Below, one piece after another: positions 11,440 through 24,463 of a stretch of 64,000 nt of DNA. The translations under genes were made by a program, and so were the position numbers. The stretch is from Rotaria macrura. Lineage: Eukaryota > Rotifera > Eurotatoria > Philodinida > Philodinidae. Location of the stretch: the NCBI GenBank assembly GCA_900239685.1, contig OENT01000743.1, positions 1 through 64,000 on the forward strand, in the 5' to 3' direction. A model generated the notes under the pieces. It did not search any database. It was not told the DNA's origin and was given only the letters and a program-made list of their open reading frames with translations. Position 1 is the first letter of the stretch. The number at the start of each line of letters is the position of its first letter.

Positions 11440-12815
11440 GAATATTGCATATTTTTCATCTTGCATCATCTTTCACTGATTTGACATTTGTTTTCATTCG
11501 ATCTTTTATCTTTCGACATTTTAGCTGTCGGCGTTTTCAATACATACCAATATAATATTATTATATGTGATTCTACTTCAATGAATATAGTAACAAAAAA
11601 TATAACAAAGCAATCAAGACATGTTGTGAATAGAAGACAAATTTTTCAGAAAAGAACGTATAAAATCTTTACCCAACTCATTATTCAATGAGTAGTGTTC
11701 CCCGGCGAAATATTCCTAAAAGAAATAAATATCTCATGATTCTTCTGTTCAAATAAATTTTTCTCTCAGAATTCAGAAACATTGTCTATCATAATCTTCT
11801 AAATTGAACCAAAGACGACGATCTATATTCAAGAGTCTTAGTTCTTATGTCATTATGGAAATTTTTAGCAATACCCATGTCATGGAGCTGACAGATTCTT
11901 TTCTTGTTTCGTCATAATACAATCATGTGTTGATTCGAATCTACTGGAAAAACGTAATCGTAGTTGTGTCAAAGCCTTCATGATCGCCGAGATGGCCAAG
12001 AATCCATCGCATAATAAAGTATCATTCTGCTTTTATTATATCGATAATGACGTCGAGTCTTACTCAAAAGATGCACTCTCAAATTCTTTGGAAACTTCTA
12101 TTTATCTTAATTTAACAGAAAAGAATTCAATATTCTTATAGCTTTTTAATACGGTAACTGAATGAATTATACATATCTACTGCCCATTCATTCAAACTGT
12201 GGTTTTTTTCTTCACAATACAAACAAATCGCTAAAAGACTGAGTATTTTATTAATTTGAATACATATCAAATATTCTTTCACAAAGATTTACCAGCATTA
12301 GATCAAATTCTACTTTATGTGAAATAGAAATGACTTATCTGAGCTGATTCAACAAAAATAAATTGTTTCCTTATATTTGAAATTATATTCAAACTGAATA
12401 AAAAAAACATTATGTGACACTCGAACTATGTTTATACAAACCTATCCTTCTTTCTCAAGTCACCTTACTCTAATGGCTGATTATTTCTATGAAGAAAATA
12501 AAATGACTAGGATCCTCTAATGCATATCTGATCTGAGAAAAAAATCTTTATCTCAAATGAAAGATTTAAGTCATATTAGACACATCACCTTGAAACGAAA
12601 AACATATGAATATATTCAATTTGCATCACGTTCATCTTGAAGGACGTTCTAAAGGGAATTTAATGTGTGTATTAGTGTATTATTTTTTTATTTCTATGAA
12701 ACAAGGACTTGACTTTGATTTATATTATTCATATGGTTAATCAAACGAAACATTCATATACATAAAAGGGTGTTGATTACGGATTGATCGACGTATATAT
12801 ACAAGAAAAGAACAC
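11440..12815. other. No gene seen
   Basis: AT-rich intergenic DNA with no supported ORF, RNA gene or bounded repeat. Confidence 0.5.
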
Positions 12816-13387
12816 ATGTGGGAAGACGATCCAATACAAACACAATCGCAATGCTTGCCTATTCCAGGGTAGCAAACTTCAGAATAAAATCGAATGAATT
12901 GTTTTTTTCTTCTTCTTCTTCATAGACGAGATGTGGAATCAGCTGGAATAACACCGTTTTCTGATTTAACAATCGAAGATCAATGTATATTTGATTATGT
13001 ATTTGTTAAACTTTTCTTTTTTTTTTCTTCAATTTTACTCGAATTGACTCAAATTAATATTTAGTATAAATATGCCATTAGTAAAAGAATACGACAAGAA
13101 CCAGATTTGAACTTTCCTGAACATTTCGAGTTCGTTCCAACAAGTATTGCTAGACAAATTGAAGCACCTGATAATTGTTATTTTCGTGTAAGTGAAAATA
13201 ATTTAATGTGAAAAGATCATTAAAATGATTTCGTTTTTTTCTTAAATATCAGATTGATTTACCTCGTTCAATAGTTACCATCAAAATTATTCCAAATCCA
13301 CATATCAAAGATCTTTCAAAACATATAACTCTTAAACACGAACCTTTCGTCTATCGTAAATCATCTGATTTTGAACTTATTCTATAA
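12816..13387 (+). CDS. Unrecognised four-exon gene, 127 aa
   Basis: Four exons join in phase: 12816-12868, 12926-12998, 13065-13187 and 13253-13387. Introns of 57, 66 and 65 nt all have GT-AG ends and T-rich acceptors. The ATG lies in MWEDDPIQ. The product is soluble, acidic at the N-terminus, with RDVESAGITPFSDLT, a middle part with SKRIRQEPDLNFPEHF, a DNCYFR motif across the third junction and a C-terminus FVYRKSSDFELIL. No family was recognised. Splice continuity across three introns argues it is real. Its closest neighbour is the 3' end of the convergent plexin. Confidence 0.62.
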
Positions 13388-13794
13388 TATCAACATATAT
13401 CGACGTTAAAACTACTGACACATCATCAAGACACTCATTTTTTTCTTATTCAAATCGTATCAAATAATGATTAGAAAAGAGAAAAACTTTACGCTTTAAA
13501 TTATATTTCATGATTAGATGATTTTTGTTTTTCAATATTTTTAAGTAGTCGTTTTAAACACACATTTCATATTCTTCCCAAAAATATGACTACAATACTT
13601 ATTGAAGGAGATAAAGTTTGATGAAAAATTTTCCTATATTTTCATCGGATTTAACGATTCAATTTCATACATCATTTGTATTATTTCTTTTCTTGAACAA
13701 TTCAACATATTCAAAGGTAACACATTTATTTCTTTTTATACGCTACAGTACGAAATTGAAAATTCTAATTTAACTTAAGTTTTGTTTTTATTAG

Positions 13795-13916
13795 ATTGTA
13801 AAGTAGATAATACAAAACTTCGGTCTTTACCTAATGTCATCAACATTTATCGAGAGAAAAACTCTACGCTTTCCAAACGTGTACGACCTATAGTTATATT
13901 ATGTACTCATAAATAG
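13795..13916 (+). other. Exon-like 40-codon stretch
   Basis: After a good acceptor (TTTTTATTAG) one frame stays open for 40 codons (CKVDNTKLRSLPNVINIY...) and ends at TAG. No upstream exon joins it in frame; an ATG at 13586 gives only 11 codons. It may be a terminal exon of an unfound gene or a relic. Confidence 0.25.
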
Positions 13917-14514
13917 AAATATACTCTTCCTATACTTTATGATCACATGTCACAAAATATCACTTCGTTATACACGTGTGCCCGAACGATAAATTTTTCT
14001 CATAGTTGAAGAAAACGAATCGAAGAAACACACGTATAATTTCATCGTACTAGTGATGAGTTCGGCTGTATTCTTTTGAGAAATATCGAAATCATATAGA
14101 TATTTCGAATAGTAAGAGGATCATATATATTTTTGCATCAGAAGTTATTCTCATAGAAATGTGTAATTGACAGCAATGAATCGTCAACAAAACGAATGAT
14201 AAATGCATTGCCTTCAGTAAGTCAACAATTGTTCTCGATTTCTTAAAATCGTTTTCCGATAGACATGTCTATGAAAAAAATCGGTCAGTACGTGCAATTA
14301 CTTTTGTAACTTCAATCTGTTACTGTAACAACAGACGGTGACCGATGAGTATGAGCTGACTAATACACTTTGCATACGTTTCGGTTTCAATTGAAGACAT
14401 TGTATTCTTAAGTCTTTTATAGTAAAAAAAAAAAGCAAATTTATTTCATTGATTAAATCACAAAATTGAACAATCAAAAGACAAAAATACTCTTCATAGA
14501 TGAGCTGCAGCATA

Positions 14515-17500
14515 TTAAATGAGCGTTGTAATATCTGACTGAAGTAATTGACGAATTTGTACAAGTAGATGGTGAACAGGTAACAATACACTGACATGAT
14601 TTTCTCCAATATGTTGATTAATCTATTCAAAATTTAAAAAAATATTGAATGATCGTATATTTCTATCCCTGTAAACTCGGCACGAGCTGTCAGATGTCAA
14701 AATATTCTTCAATTGATACGAGTCTTCATTCTTGAAGTTTTTGTTGAAACAATAACTAAATATTTCCAGAGGTAATTATTCTCTATAGTTTTCGCTACTA
14801 CTCGTCAAAAGTTCATTGAATGAATGTCTTCATCGTCGACAAACGATTAGATATCTGAAGACGTCTCTCTATCAAATATATTGATGTTTAATTATAATGA
14901 TTTCCATGACTCGAGCAGCTTTTCCGTTGTTTAAGAAAACGGCAAGAAAAAGATTGTCGTAAATGCTAATCTCGGTTGCTAATGCATGACTGCTATTCAT
15001 CGTATTTCTAGATTGAATTACTTTGATCTACGATTGAAGAATGTTCGGAAAACTTCGACTTACTTCGAAAGAAAATCAAATTAACAATACGAATAACTTA
15101 CCGGTTCACTATTTAATTCATAAAATTGATAAAGCTTAAACAGGCATTCAATCGCACTATCATCATTGAGTATGAAGGATCGAATATCAGTGGATGAAAA
15201 TTTTGAAGTATAATTCGCTGATGAACAAATATGAAATTTATGTTTATTAAATGATGAGAAATATTTTTTATCATCCGTAAATAATAATTTGATGTCCGGT
15301 GAAAACTTTAAAAATAGAAAAAACAATGAGTTTAGTTTTATTTTTAATTAAAACTTACCTCTATTTTACTGTCACATATATATTCTAATCCATCTGCAAT
15401 AACGTTTAAACATGATTCGATTATTGGACATGATGAACGACATAATAGCAATCGATTTAATCGTCGAATAAAGTCGCTCACTACTTGAATGTATCTGTTA
15501 AATGATAAAAATTTCAGCATAGAAAAAGAAAACAGAAAATTTTCTTCATCGAAACCAAGTCGTTATAATAGATTCGAATTTCTTATTCATATAACACATT
15601 TGTTTTTTCCTTGGATGTGTTTAGAGCGAGTGCAATAAATCTAAGGTGATAGGATTTGGGATTACTAAATTGAAACCAAATCCCAAATCTATTCAAAATT
15701 TAGTAGTTCAATCCGTAAAACTCAATATGAATTACAGTTAGATTCTTAGTAGTCGTTCATGCCTTGTCGATTATATTTTCATGACAATTTCATTGTACAA
15801 GAATTCTAATCTGAAAGGCACTAATTGTTCCGATAGGACAAGAGATTAATCATTTTTTTTTGTGCACTCTAAACATCGGTCAGTGTGTTCGTCCAGCCGT
15901 TTACATGATAAAACCTGAAAGGGTAATCCGATAGTCATAAAATGTTGTGCACAGCATTATCTCGTTTGAGTCAAGGATTTACTGAGTTACGGCAAGAAAT
16001 ACCATTAGTCGATTTTTGTCAGAAACTCTGAATTTTAGATAAATGCATGCGACGATAGCCGGTCTCGAAATCTTTAAGAAATTAAATGATTTTCAATCTA
16101 TATGAATAATTTTGAAAAAGAAATAAATAAAGGTTTTGTAATTAACTTCTCACCGTGAATTTTGATCAAAATCAATCTTTCATTAAGTAGTTTTAGTTTT
16201 TGAAGTAAGATCAAACAGAAAAGAAACGACTTACTGTTGAAATAAAATCTGTGGATCATCTGCCATTGATTCATGATGAAAAATATCAAATAAATCTAAG
16301 CCATTCATAATTTGTTGATAAAAATAAATAATAATTTGTTGTAGACGATATTTATTTTCTTTTAATTTTTCTTCCGTTAGATTTTTATCATAAATCAATT
16401 GACTTTGTTTACATAGATGATACGTGAAATTATCTGTTTCTTTTCGTAATCCAATTCGTTTTTGACAATAAATTGTTGCATTCATAAATGATGTTTTTAA
16501 CATTGGTATTTGTTCTTTCGATGAACATGAATTTAATAACGATGGAATTAATAGATCAATTTCATCATAATCAATTAAACGGTTTGTATTTTCATTTGAA
16601 TTTAAATAATGTATTATTTTTTGTTTTAATTTATTGATTGTATCACAATCAAGAATATTTAAATGAAAATGAAATAGATTTTCATAGTTTATTTTTAGTT
16701 CATATGAACAATGTGGAATATTATTTAATAATAAGGTTGATGATGATATTGAACGTGATGAACGATTTAATAGATCATCGCATGGAGATGAATCGATTAA
16801 ATCAATTAATATACGTAGAAAATCATCGAATAGATGTAATTTACTAATTAATTCATTTTTGGATTGATGAAAAAGTTTAGAAAATAATTTTAAAAATAAT
16901 ATTTGACGTGTTAAAGGAAAGAATTTAAAATTTTGTGAATCATAACGAAATAAATAAACATAAGATTCGAATAAATCATTCGAATTCGTTTCAATCATTG
17001 TATCAATGAATACTTGTGAGAACGGTTTCATATTAAGTAAATCATAGAATAATTCCATTGATTGACGATAGTTCATCGAAGAAAATCTTTAAAGAAAAAA
17101 AAAGAATGTGTATTAAAAGATTTGAAAAACAAAAACGTAGGTGAAGTTATCACAAGATTTGAGTATTTTTGTCTGAGATTCGCTTAGGAACTTGTTCCAA
17201 ATGTCCTATTCTTGTTCCAAGTGTAACTCGACAAGCTCTATCTGGCGATATGTTTGGATTTTTCATAGCTCAAACGGTGTTCGTAAAAAGTCGAAAAAAC
17301 TGTCAATTTCCGTTGGAATTCTGTCCTTAGATTCGAGTTTTTCCGTCTGAGATTCGCTTAGGAACTTGTTCCAAGGGTCCTATTTTTGTTCCAAGTAGAA
17401 CTCGACGAGCTCTATCTAACCATGTGCTCAGATCTGCTAAAATCCGGATTTTAAATTTTGGGGTTTTGCAGTGCCATCTATCGACCAAAAATTTAAAATT

Positions 17501-20500
17501 CGGATTTTGGCAGATCTGAGCACATGGTGAGATAGAGCTCATTGAGTTCTACTTGGAAAAAAAATCGGACCCCTGGAACAAGTTCCTAAGCGAATCTCAG
17601 AAGAAAAAACTCGAATCTCGTGATAACTTCACCTACGTAAAACAAAAACGTTCTCACTTTTGATCGTTGTGAAATAGAAGTTTTTTCAATTGATTCTCTT
17701 CGATAGATATTGTCGTTAAATATGATAAACTCATTTGTAATTGTTCCATAATTGGTGGTGTACAACGTTTTTCTTGATAGTATGGACATAGAAGAAGTGG
17801 TGCTCGTGCTAATGTATTATCATGTGATGATATCGATGAGATTTGTTCATAAACTTGATAATAAGGAGCTGTGGATGCTGATGTATCTGTTGACCAGAAT
17901 TGTTTTTCAGTTCGAATAATATCCGTTTCGGTCGATAGAGAATTTCCTTTCGATTTCGATTTTCCAAAATATTTATAAAATACATAAAAACAAAGACTTA
18001 ATATGGCCATTGTTAATAGACAACTAGCAAATATAAGTGAGATTATTGTTAGAATGGAATATTTTCTAGATGATGTTCGACTGTAAGATAAATAACCAAT
18101 TAAATATTCACGATAGCCAATCCGAAAACGAATGGGACCAATAGTAGGATTGAGTAATGTACAATCATCTATGATAGAAAGAAATAATACAAGAGAAATA
18201 TTGATAAGCCTAATGAAAAAAAAATCATATTTCTCATCCGTTTTTTAATTATTTACTGAACAACAAATTAATTAAGTCAAAATGTTAAGTTGATATGTGT
18301 ATCGATGTAAATCGTATATTCACGCATTATTTTAGAAAACATTGATCCGTCTCAGCATAGAACATTCAAAACATCTTTTTCCACATTCCTTACTCTAGAA
18401 TTTCATATGTCCAACAACGAGATTATGGTCTCTGTGAAGGCGAGCTTCAGATCCGACTTGCATTTAATTTCAATGAAGAATTTCATTTATCAATAGCTAA
18501 AATCATGATCATTCATTAGTCGAGATGTGCACAGAGGTTACCAGATATTGACAAAAAACATCATGAATCTAAGACTCGTAACTCATCATCTCTGTGAAAT
18601 CAGAAACTATAAATAATTAATAACGAACCTTGTTGTAGTTGATTATTAAGAATAATAGCTGTATTTGTAATAAGTTTCGTTGGCGGTTCACATGTCATAC
18701 CTTTCGATGTGAAATTTTTAAGTTTACATTCGGAACATCCAATAAATAATTGAATATCAGAGATTGATGCAGCTTCGGTTAAATTTTGAACATGTAATTT
18801 TAATTCTTCACCTGTATAAGGTAATGTTGGTGGAATAGATGACATATTAAATAAAATATCAGGAATGTAATGAAATTGAATTATATTTTTAAATGAAATA
18901 ATTGAATTATCGAAATAAATTGAAAAATTAACATCTAATGGTGGCGATGGAAATTCATTTGACGATGGTGGAATACCAAGTGTACGGAAATTGAATGATG
19001 AATTCTTTCCATCGTCTCTTGATAGTATATCATTGATATTAATCTAAATTAGAATCAGAATTTTATTCAAATAAATAAATAAAATCATGACAAACTTTTA
19101 ATTTTTCATTCCATCCTTTATGAGAAAATTCTGCAGTGATTGTTTGTGCCGAATTAAAATACTTTCCTCGAACAGTTATTAAACGTCCACCACTAGAACA
19201 AAAAGTATATAATAAACATAAGCATACGTCTAGAATTACGCTTACAACGTCATTTTTATTTGTTCACTTTAATACTATTGTTCTTTAAAAATGCGCTATG
19301 AAAACCAGAGATCAACATTATGAGGATAGGATTACGTAGACATTTAGAGTATAATACTAAGACATCGACGCGTCTATTCTATCTCAAATTTCACATGTGA
19401 GAAATGCAACATTCAAGTGTTTCTTTCTATAAGTCTTAACCTGTTTTTTTTCAAATCATGAAAGATAAATAACTCTGTTTTCTGACGCATACATCGTATT
19501 ATTGATTTTCTAATGAATGATTGTGACATTGATGAAACATATTTTAAACTAGTCGAAGGGGAAATCGATTAAGTAAAAATAAAATTGGAGAGAAGATACT
19601 TTGAAATCAAAAGATTTGTTTGTTTTTTTTTCTACCTTGCAAAACTAATCGTCGGATCAATATCTTCAATAACTGGATTAGGTGTTACGATTAAATTTTC
19701 TCGAGTATTTATAATTTGACTGTCGATTTCGACAGTAATATTATAAGTTTTTGGTAACATCGAAGGTAAACGACATGATAACGTATTAAATAATGTTTGT
19801 TTAATTTGTATGCATTGATAATTATCAATAAAAATTTTTTGTTCATTACCAATGAATAAATTTTGTCCATAGATATGAAGAATTTGTCCACCGATTTCAT
19901 AAACCATCGTTGGACTTATCGAAATAATTGACGATTGACAATATTCAATTTCATCTTTCGATAATATATATATTGAATTTGAAAAACGTATGCTTATTTG
20001 TCCTTTTCGTATTGAATTCGATACTTGTGATTGACATCGAATTGTATTCGTTGAATTAACGACTAAACATGGTATATCAACGAGTAATATTTCCATAATA
20101 TCTTCATTAATATATTCATTTAAACGAATATTTATGATTGTATTACCATTCAATGGTATTAATTTCGGTGAAAAATCTTCTATACGTATTGATGTACATT
20201 GTTCATTCGTAGAACATTTATCGATTGATTTTGTCAAACATCGACCTTGACACCATGAGCATTTCGAACGTAAATTACATTTATTACATGTATCATATAA
20301 ATTACAATTATAAACGAACATCTTTATTGGATTACCAATTAAAATATTATTTTGATAAATAGTTAAATAAATAATTTGTTCATTTTCATGTTTCAATTCG
20401 GGAATGTTCGATAAATGACATATACTATTCGAATCAACAAAACCATAGAGTGTTTCATTTAAACGACATTCAATTCGATAATCATATTGAATTGAATCAA

Positions 20501-23500
20501 ATTTTAATGGTATTTCAACGGATCGATTCGATTCAAGATATATGTTCGAAGTATTTAATAAATTAAACGATGAACATTGTAACGATGATTCAGTACATAC
20601 GGATGAACAACGTTGTGAACACCATTGACATCCGATTTCAGTTCGACACGATACACATGAAGAATACGATGAACAATTGTAGAATGTAAATTCTGGTACA
20701 GTAGCTATACTAATATTTGATGGCCATTTGACAACCGATAGACGAACTATCGAATGAGAACCTAGAATAGATATTTTTCTCTATTAATTACATTCGAATT
20801 CAAGTAACTAAAATTCATTATGATCTTTAATCAATACACGTCTTAGTAATTGAATGACAGTCTTCTTCGTATGTGTTTTGAACAAAAATATACGAAAAAT
20901 TTCTTTGACTATTCAAAAATCATATTGCATCATTCATTCTATTATTTCTACGGCAATGATCGATTTATCATTGAAAATTGGAATTCTTATTTGTCAACTG
21001 CTGGTGTAATCTTCTCATTGATTATATATGAAATCAAAGGACTTGTGATTGTTAAAGTTGTTCCCGGAAGAGTATTCGCTCGTTTAATCTCTTTCTCTTG
21101 CTGACAATCACATGTCTACACTTAATACAAAAACGTCAGATACGATTCATTGTTCACTTATAATGAATATTACGTAATTCAATTCTATTGAAGTTCATTT
21201 ATCCATGAAATAGTAGAATCTCGTATACCATTGCTATTCAACTATGTTGATGAATAATTTAGTTTCAAATTACGTACAGATTTTTCTGAAACTCAAACGT
21301 CAACTTTACAATTACGGACGCTTTGACTTAGTATGAAATGAAGGGTCAATCGGAAAGAGACCAATTGAAAATTAGTGAAAGAAGTTTAAGAGACGAACGA
21401 GAAGATTACCTCATAGGGACACACTTCCGATTTATTACTGCCAATTCTTTGTCACTCCTATTATACGTTAAATATTTCCTTTGTGAAGTGATGAACAATC
21501 AATAGAATCACGATCGAATTGAAGAGTTATTACGTCATGATGTAACCCTATGAACGAAATAACATTATGACTAACTATAAGCTCACATGTTAAATTCAAA
21601 CAATTTGAATAGAAAAAGAAAATATCTAAAGGAGCATAGTTCTCTGATGTTAAGTATGTTTTTATCTCCTGCAGTTCAATTGAGAAGAAAAGCGAAAGAG
21701 ACATTCTTAATGTCTATCAACAAGAAAATAATCTTCATAGAAAAATCGATAAGAGTCCGATGAAAGAGAAACTGAATCAAATTTCCAAACGATCGGAAAC
21801 AAGAAAAGATCCTATCGATAACACTTAAATACATTCTACAATTTAAGAATAGAATCTTTAATTAAATATCTTATCATCAAGATAAATAAAAAATTTGACT
21901 CATTGACATTTTTCTTTCTACTTCTCGTTCTTAATCGATATAATCTCTTACCTCGATGAACATGAACATGTTTTGATGGCGTGGGACACGAAAGACGATT
22001 ATGATCTAATTTAATTGCTTGTGTATTTGCCGATATTGTCTTATCCATAAATATACATTTATAGATTTCATTATGTTCTAATTGTGGTAATTTCGTCAAT
22101 GTTAGATTAATCTTTAGAAAATACAAATGAGAATTTAATTACAAAAAGAAGAGACAAAAAACAATATTTTCTCGTTTAATGACGAACCCATTGACTATTG
22201 TCAATCGATGCTTTCAATGGTTGAACATTGACAATATGTGTACATTGATTACTTTCTTGTTGCCATAAATTCAAAGGACAATTATTAGCCAAAGTACATC
22301 TATCAATCAGAATGAAATTTGAAAAGTAAAAACAATATATTTATATATATAGTTTCAAAGAAGGGACACGTGCACGAATAAAACATGAACGGGTCATTCA
22401 GCAATTAGTAAAAAAATGAAAAGAAAAGGTCACCCGCTGGCATTGGACGATACTTTATAATAGACAATGTGTGTCACTATGGGTTCATTTTAATTGCCAA
22501 GGGGGAAACACATTTGATGTGTCAATATTCATCGATAAAACGATCTATCTTGTCAAGATTACTTCGTTAAATTGACATGAGAAGTTTCTTATTTTTGTTT
22601 ATGTGTGCATGTATGTCAATCTCAATGATCATCTTACCGTTGATTCAATGTACACCAACCACATAAAGGATTATTTGATGAAGATAAACATTCATCACAT
22701 GACAAACGTGATGTACAATCATCCGAAAATGATATACGATAGATCTAAATGAACAGTTTTTGTTTGATTCATTTATTAGAAGAAATAAATATTTCATTCA
22801 CAAACCTTCGATTCGGAAGCTAAAAATAAAGCTTCATTTTTACTATCGAATATTACATTTGAATGTATGACCGATCGTGTTGATAGATGATAGGAATAAA
22901 ACCAATTTATATTGTCTTCAAAATCGAATAGACCCTTAAAACAACAACAATGATATATATATTTTATCATCTCAAGTATATGTTTGTTCGATTCGTTATC
23001 ATCAAACAGCAATATAAGTAGAAACAAAAAAAGAAAAGCCAGATGTATATTCAATACGTGACAATCATTGTTTGATCATCATGAGCAAAAAAAGTACCAT
23101 GTCATGTGACCTTTTATTGATCGGTATACTTTAGGTGAAATGAAAAGAATAAATGTCTTAAGGGGCACTTTCTTCACTTTATTTGATTGATGAAATACTT
23201 ACTAACTTAAAAGTACCATTTGTTAAACCTTGAAAAATAAGATTCGATGAACCGAACGAATATATCTGTAAGGCACTTGAAGTTTCGATTAAATTTTCAT
23301 AGAACATATGCCCGATAGCTGGTGTTGTACCACCAATTGGATATGGTAAACGATCATTGACAAGCCAAGGACAAAGATTATCATCATGAATAGGTATTGA
23401 CCAATTCTAGAAAGAACAATAACCAATGGCGCATTCTCGAATAGAACTCTATATTTACCTCATCTTTTCTACATGGTTCATTTGTTTTAATAAATGCTAA

Positions 23501-24463
23501 ACCTCTTCTACCGATACCCATCGTATAACATGTTCGATAATTATCTTCGAAAATTTTATCAATATCATTTTCAATATTCCATAAGCAAACATTTGTTCCA
23601 CCGGTACCATCCTTTCTTGTAAAATGTCCAATTAATATTCGTTGATTTCGATCATTGAAATAGATTTCAGCTGTTTTTATAATCCATTCAGCATTACCAC
23701 ATATCAATGGTATTTCAATATATGTACGCATAATTGTTTGCGAACTATCACGACAAAAACGAACTATTTTCGTGAGAATATATTTTTGTTCAATATCATT
23801 GGGTTGATTCGTAATAAAATAAATATAATTCGTTGTATAAAATGAATAAATATATTGAACAATAAATCTTGTTTTATGTCTTGACATGAAACTTAATGAT
23901 AAATCACCTCGTGATATTCTTTCATCATCATTCGTTGATAAGATTTCCATAAAACGTGATACATTCAATGATCGTCCCGATATACTCGGTATTTGCCAAC
24001 GAGATGTACCTTCATTCGTATTTGTAACACCGAAATAGATAAGATTTTTATCGGGTATTATTAATCCAATTGTACTATTTATTAGATCATTAGCAACAAT
24101 AGGTAATGATGAATTTGTAATTAAATTTAAATCTTGATCAACAATTTGACAAATACCATGTGAATATGTTCCACATAGAAGTATAGTATCATTATGAATT
24201 GATAAGAGAATTTTTATATGATTACTTTTTTCACATTGATTACATGATAGATTTTCGATAGACGGATAAAGATTTAACGATGTTAAACTTTTATTTAACG
24301 TTAATGATGATAAACGATGTAGAAAATTTTCTGTTCCAATATACAAATGATTGTTAATAAGAAGAAGTTTTTCTATTGGATTAGTTAAATCATATTCAAT
24401 TATATCAATTGAATAACTTTGCAGATTTAATATTAAACAACTAATTAATAAAATTGATAACAT
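14515..24463 (-). CDS. PLXN: Plexin (semaphorin receptor), 14 exons, 1721 aa
   Basis: Exons in transcript order: 23459-24463, 23203-23406, 22806-22934, 22638-22744, 22188-22299, 21952-22111, 19636-20761, 19096-19192, 18629-19043, 17658-18168, 16235-17086, 15359-15494, 15102-15305, 14515-14622. All phases agree (5166 nt). Plexins are single-pass receptors for semaphorins that signal through a cytoplasmic Ras/Rap GAP domain. Visible parts: signal peptide (1-20), Sema domain (about 25-445), first PSI with CGWCT (about 450-500), a second PSI (CQWC) and a third (CSWC), then IPT/TIG repeats (one with SGGRLITVRG) to about 1110. A membrane segment lies at about 1155-1185, followed by the GAP region with FMELFY-like SMELFYDLL and the Rho-binding LDCDTINKLKQK (about 1432). 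The usual GAP arginine motifs are not evident. An acceptor lies one base before the ATG, so a 5' UTR intron or trans-splicing is likely. Subtype (A or B) is not resolved. Confidence 0.92.
15620..15876. mobile_element. Possible MITE in plexin intron
   Basis: Within the intron 15495-16234, TTTAGAGCGAGTGCAATAAA at the left and TGTGCACTCTAAA at the right form imperfect inverted ends. Between them is an internal foldback around GGGATTACTA/AAATCCCAAATC. No target duplication is clear. Confidence 0.4.
17135..17638. mobile_element. MULE-like foldback element in plexin intron
   Basis: A 504-bp insertion in the plexin intron 17087-17657. Its ends ACGTAGGTGAAGTTATCAC and GTGATAACTTCACCTACGT are inverted repeats. 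An exact 9-bp direct repeat AAAACAAAA flanks it (17126-17134, 17639-17647), as expected of Mutator-like elements. The left arm occurs twice: GTCTGAGATTCGCTTAGGAA is at about 17172 and again at about 17345. The second copy pairs with the right arm as a long hairpin centred near 17470. There is no ORF of note. Confidence 0.82.
20762..21951. other. Long plexin intron, no feature
   Basis: The 1190-nt intron between the sixth and seventh plexin exons. It contains only chance ORFs and no bounded repeat. Confidence 0.6.

Noticed and set aside
14298..14630. 110-codon minus-strand ORF
   Set aside because: It overlaps the last plexin exon in another frame; the plexin frame joins in phase to the preceding exon and ends at 14515.
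17327..17542. 71-codon minus ORF in a plexin intron
   Set aside because: It lies wholly inside the MULE-like foldback element and reads its palindromic arms.
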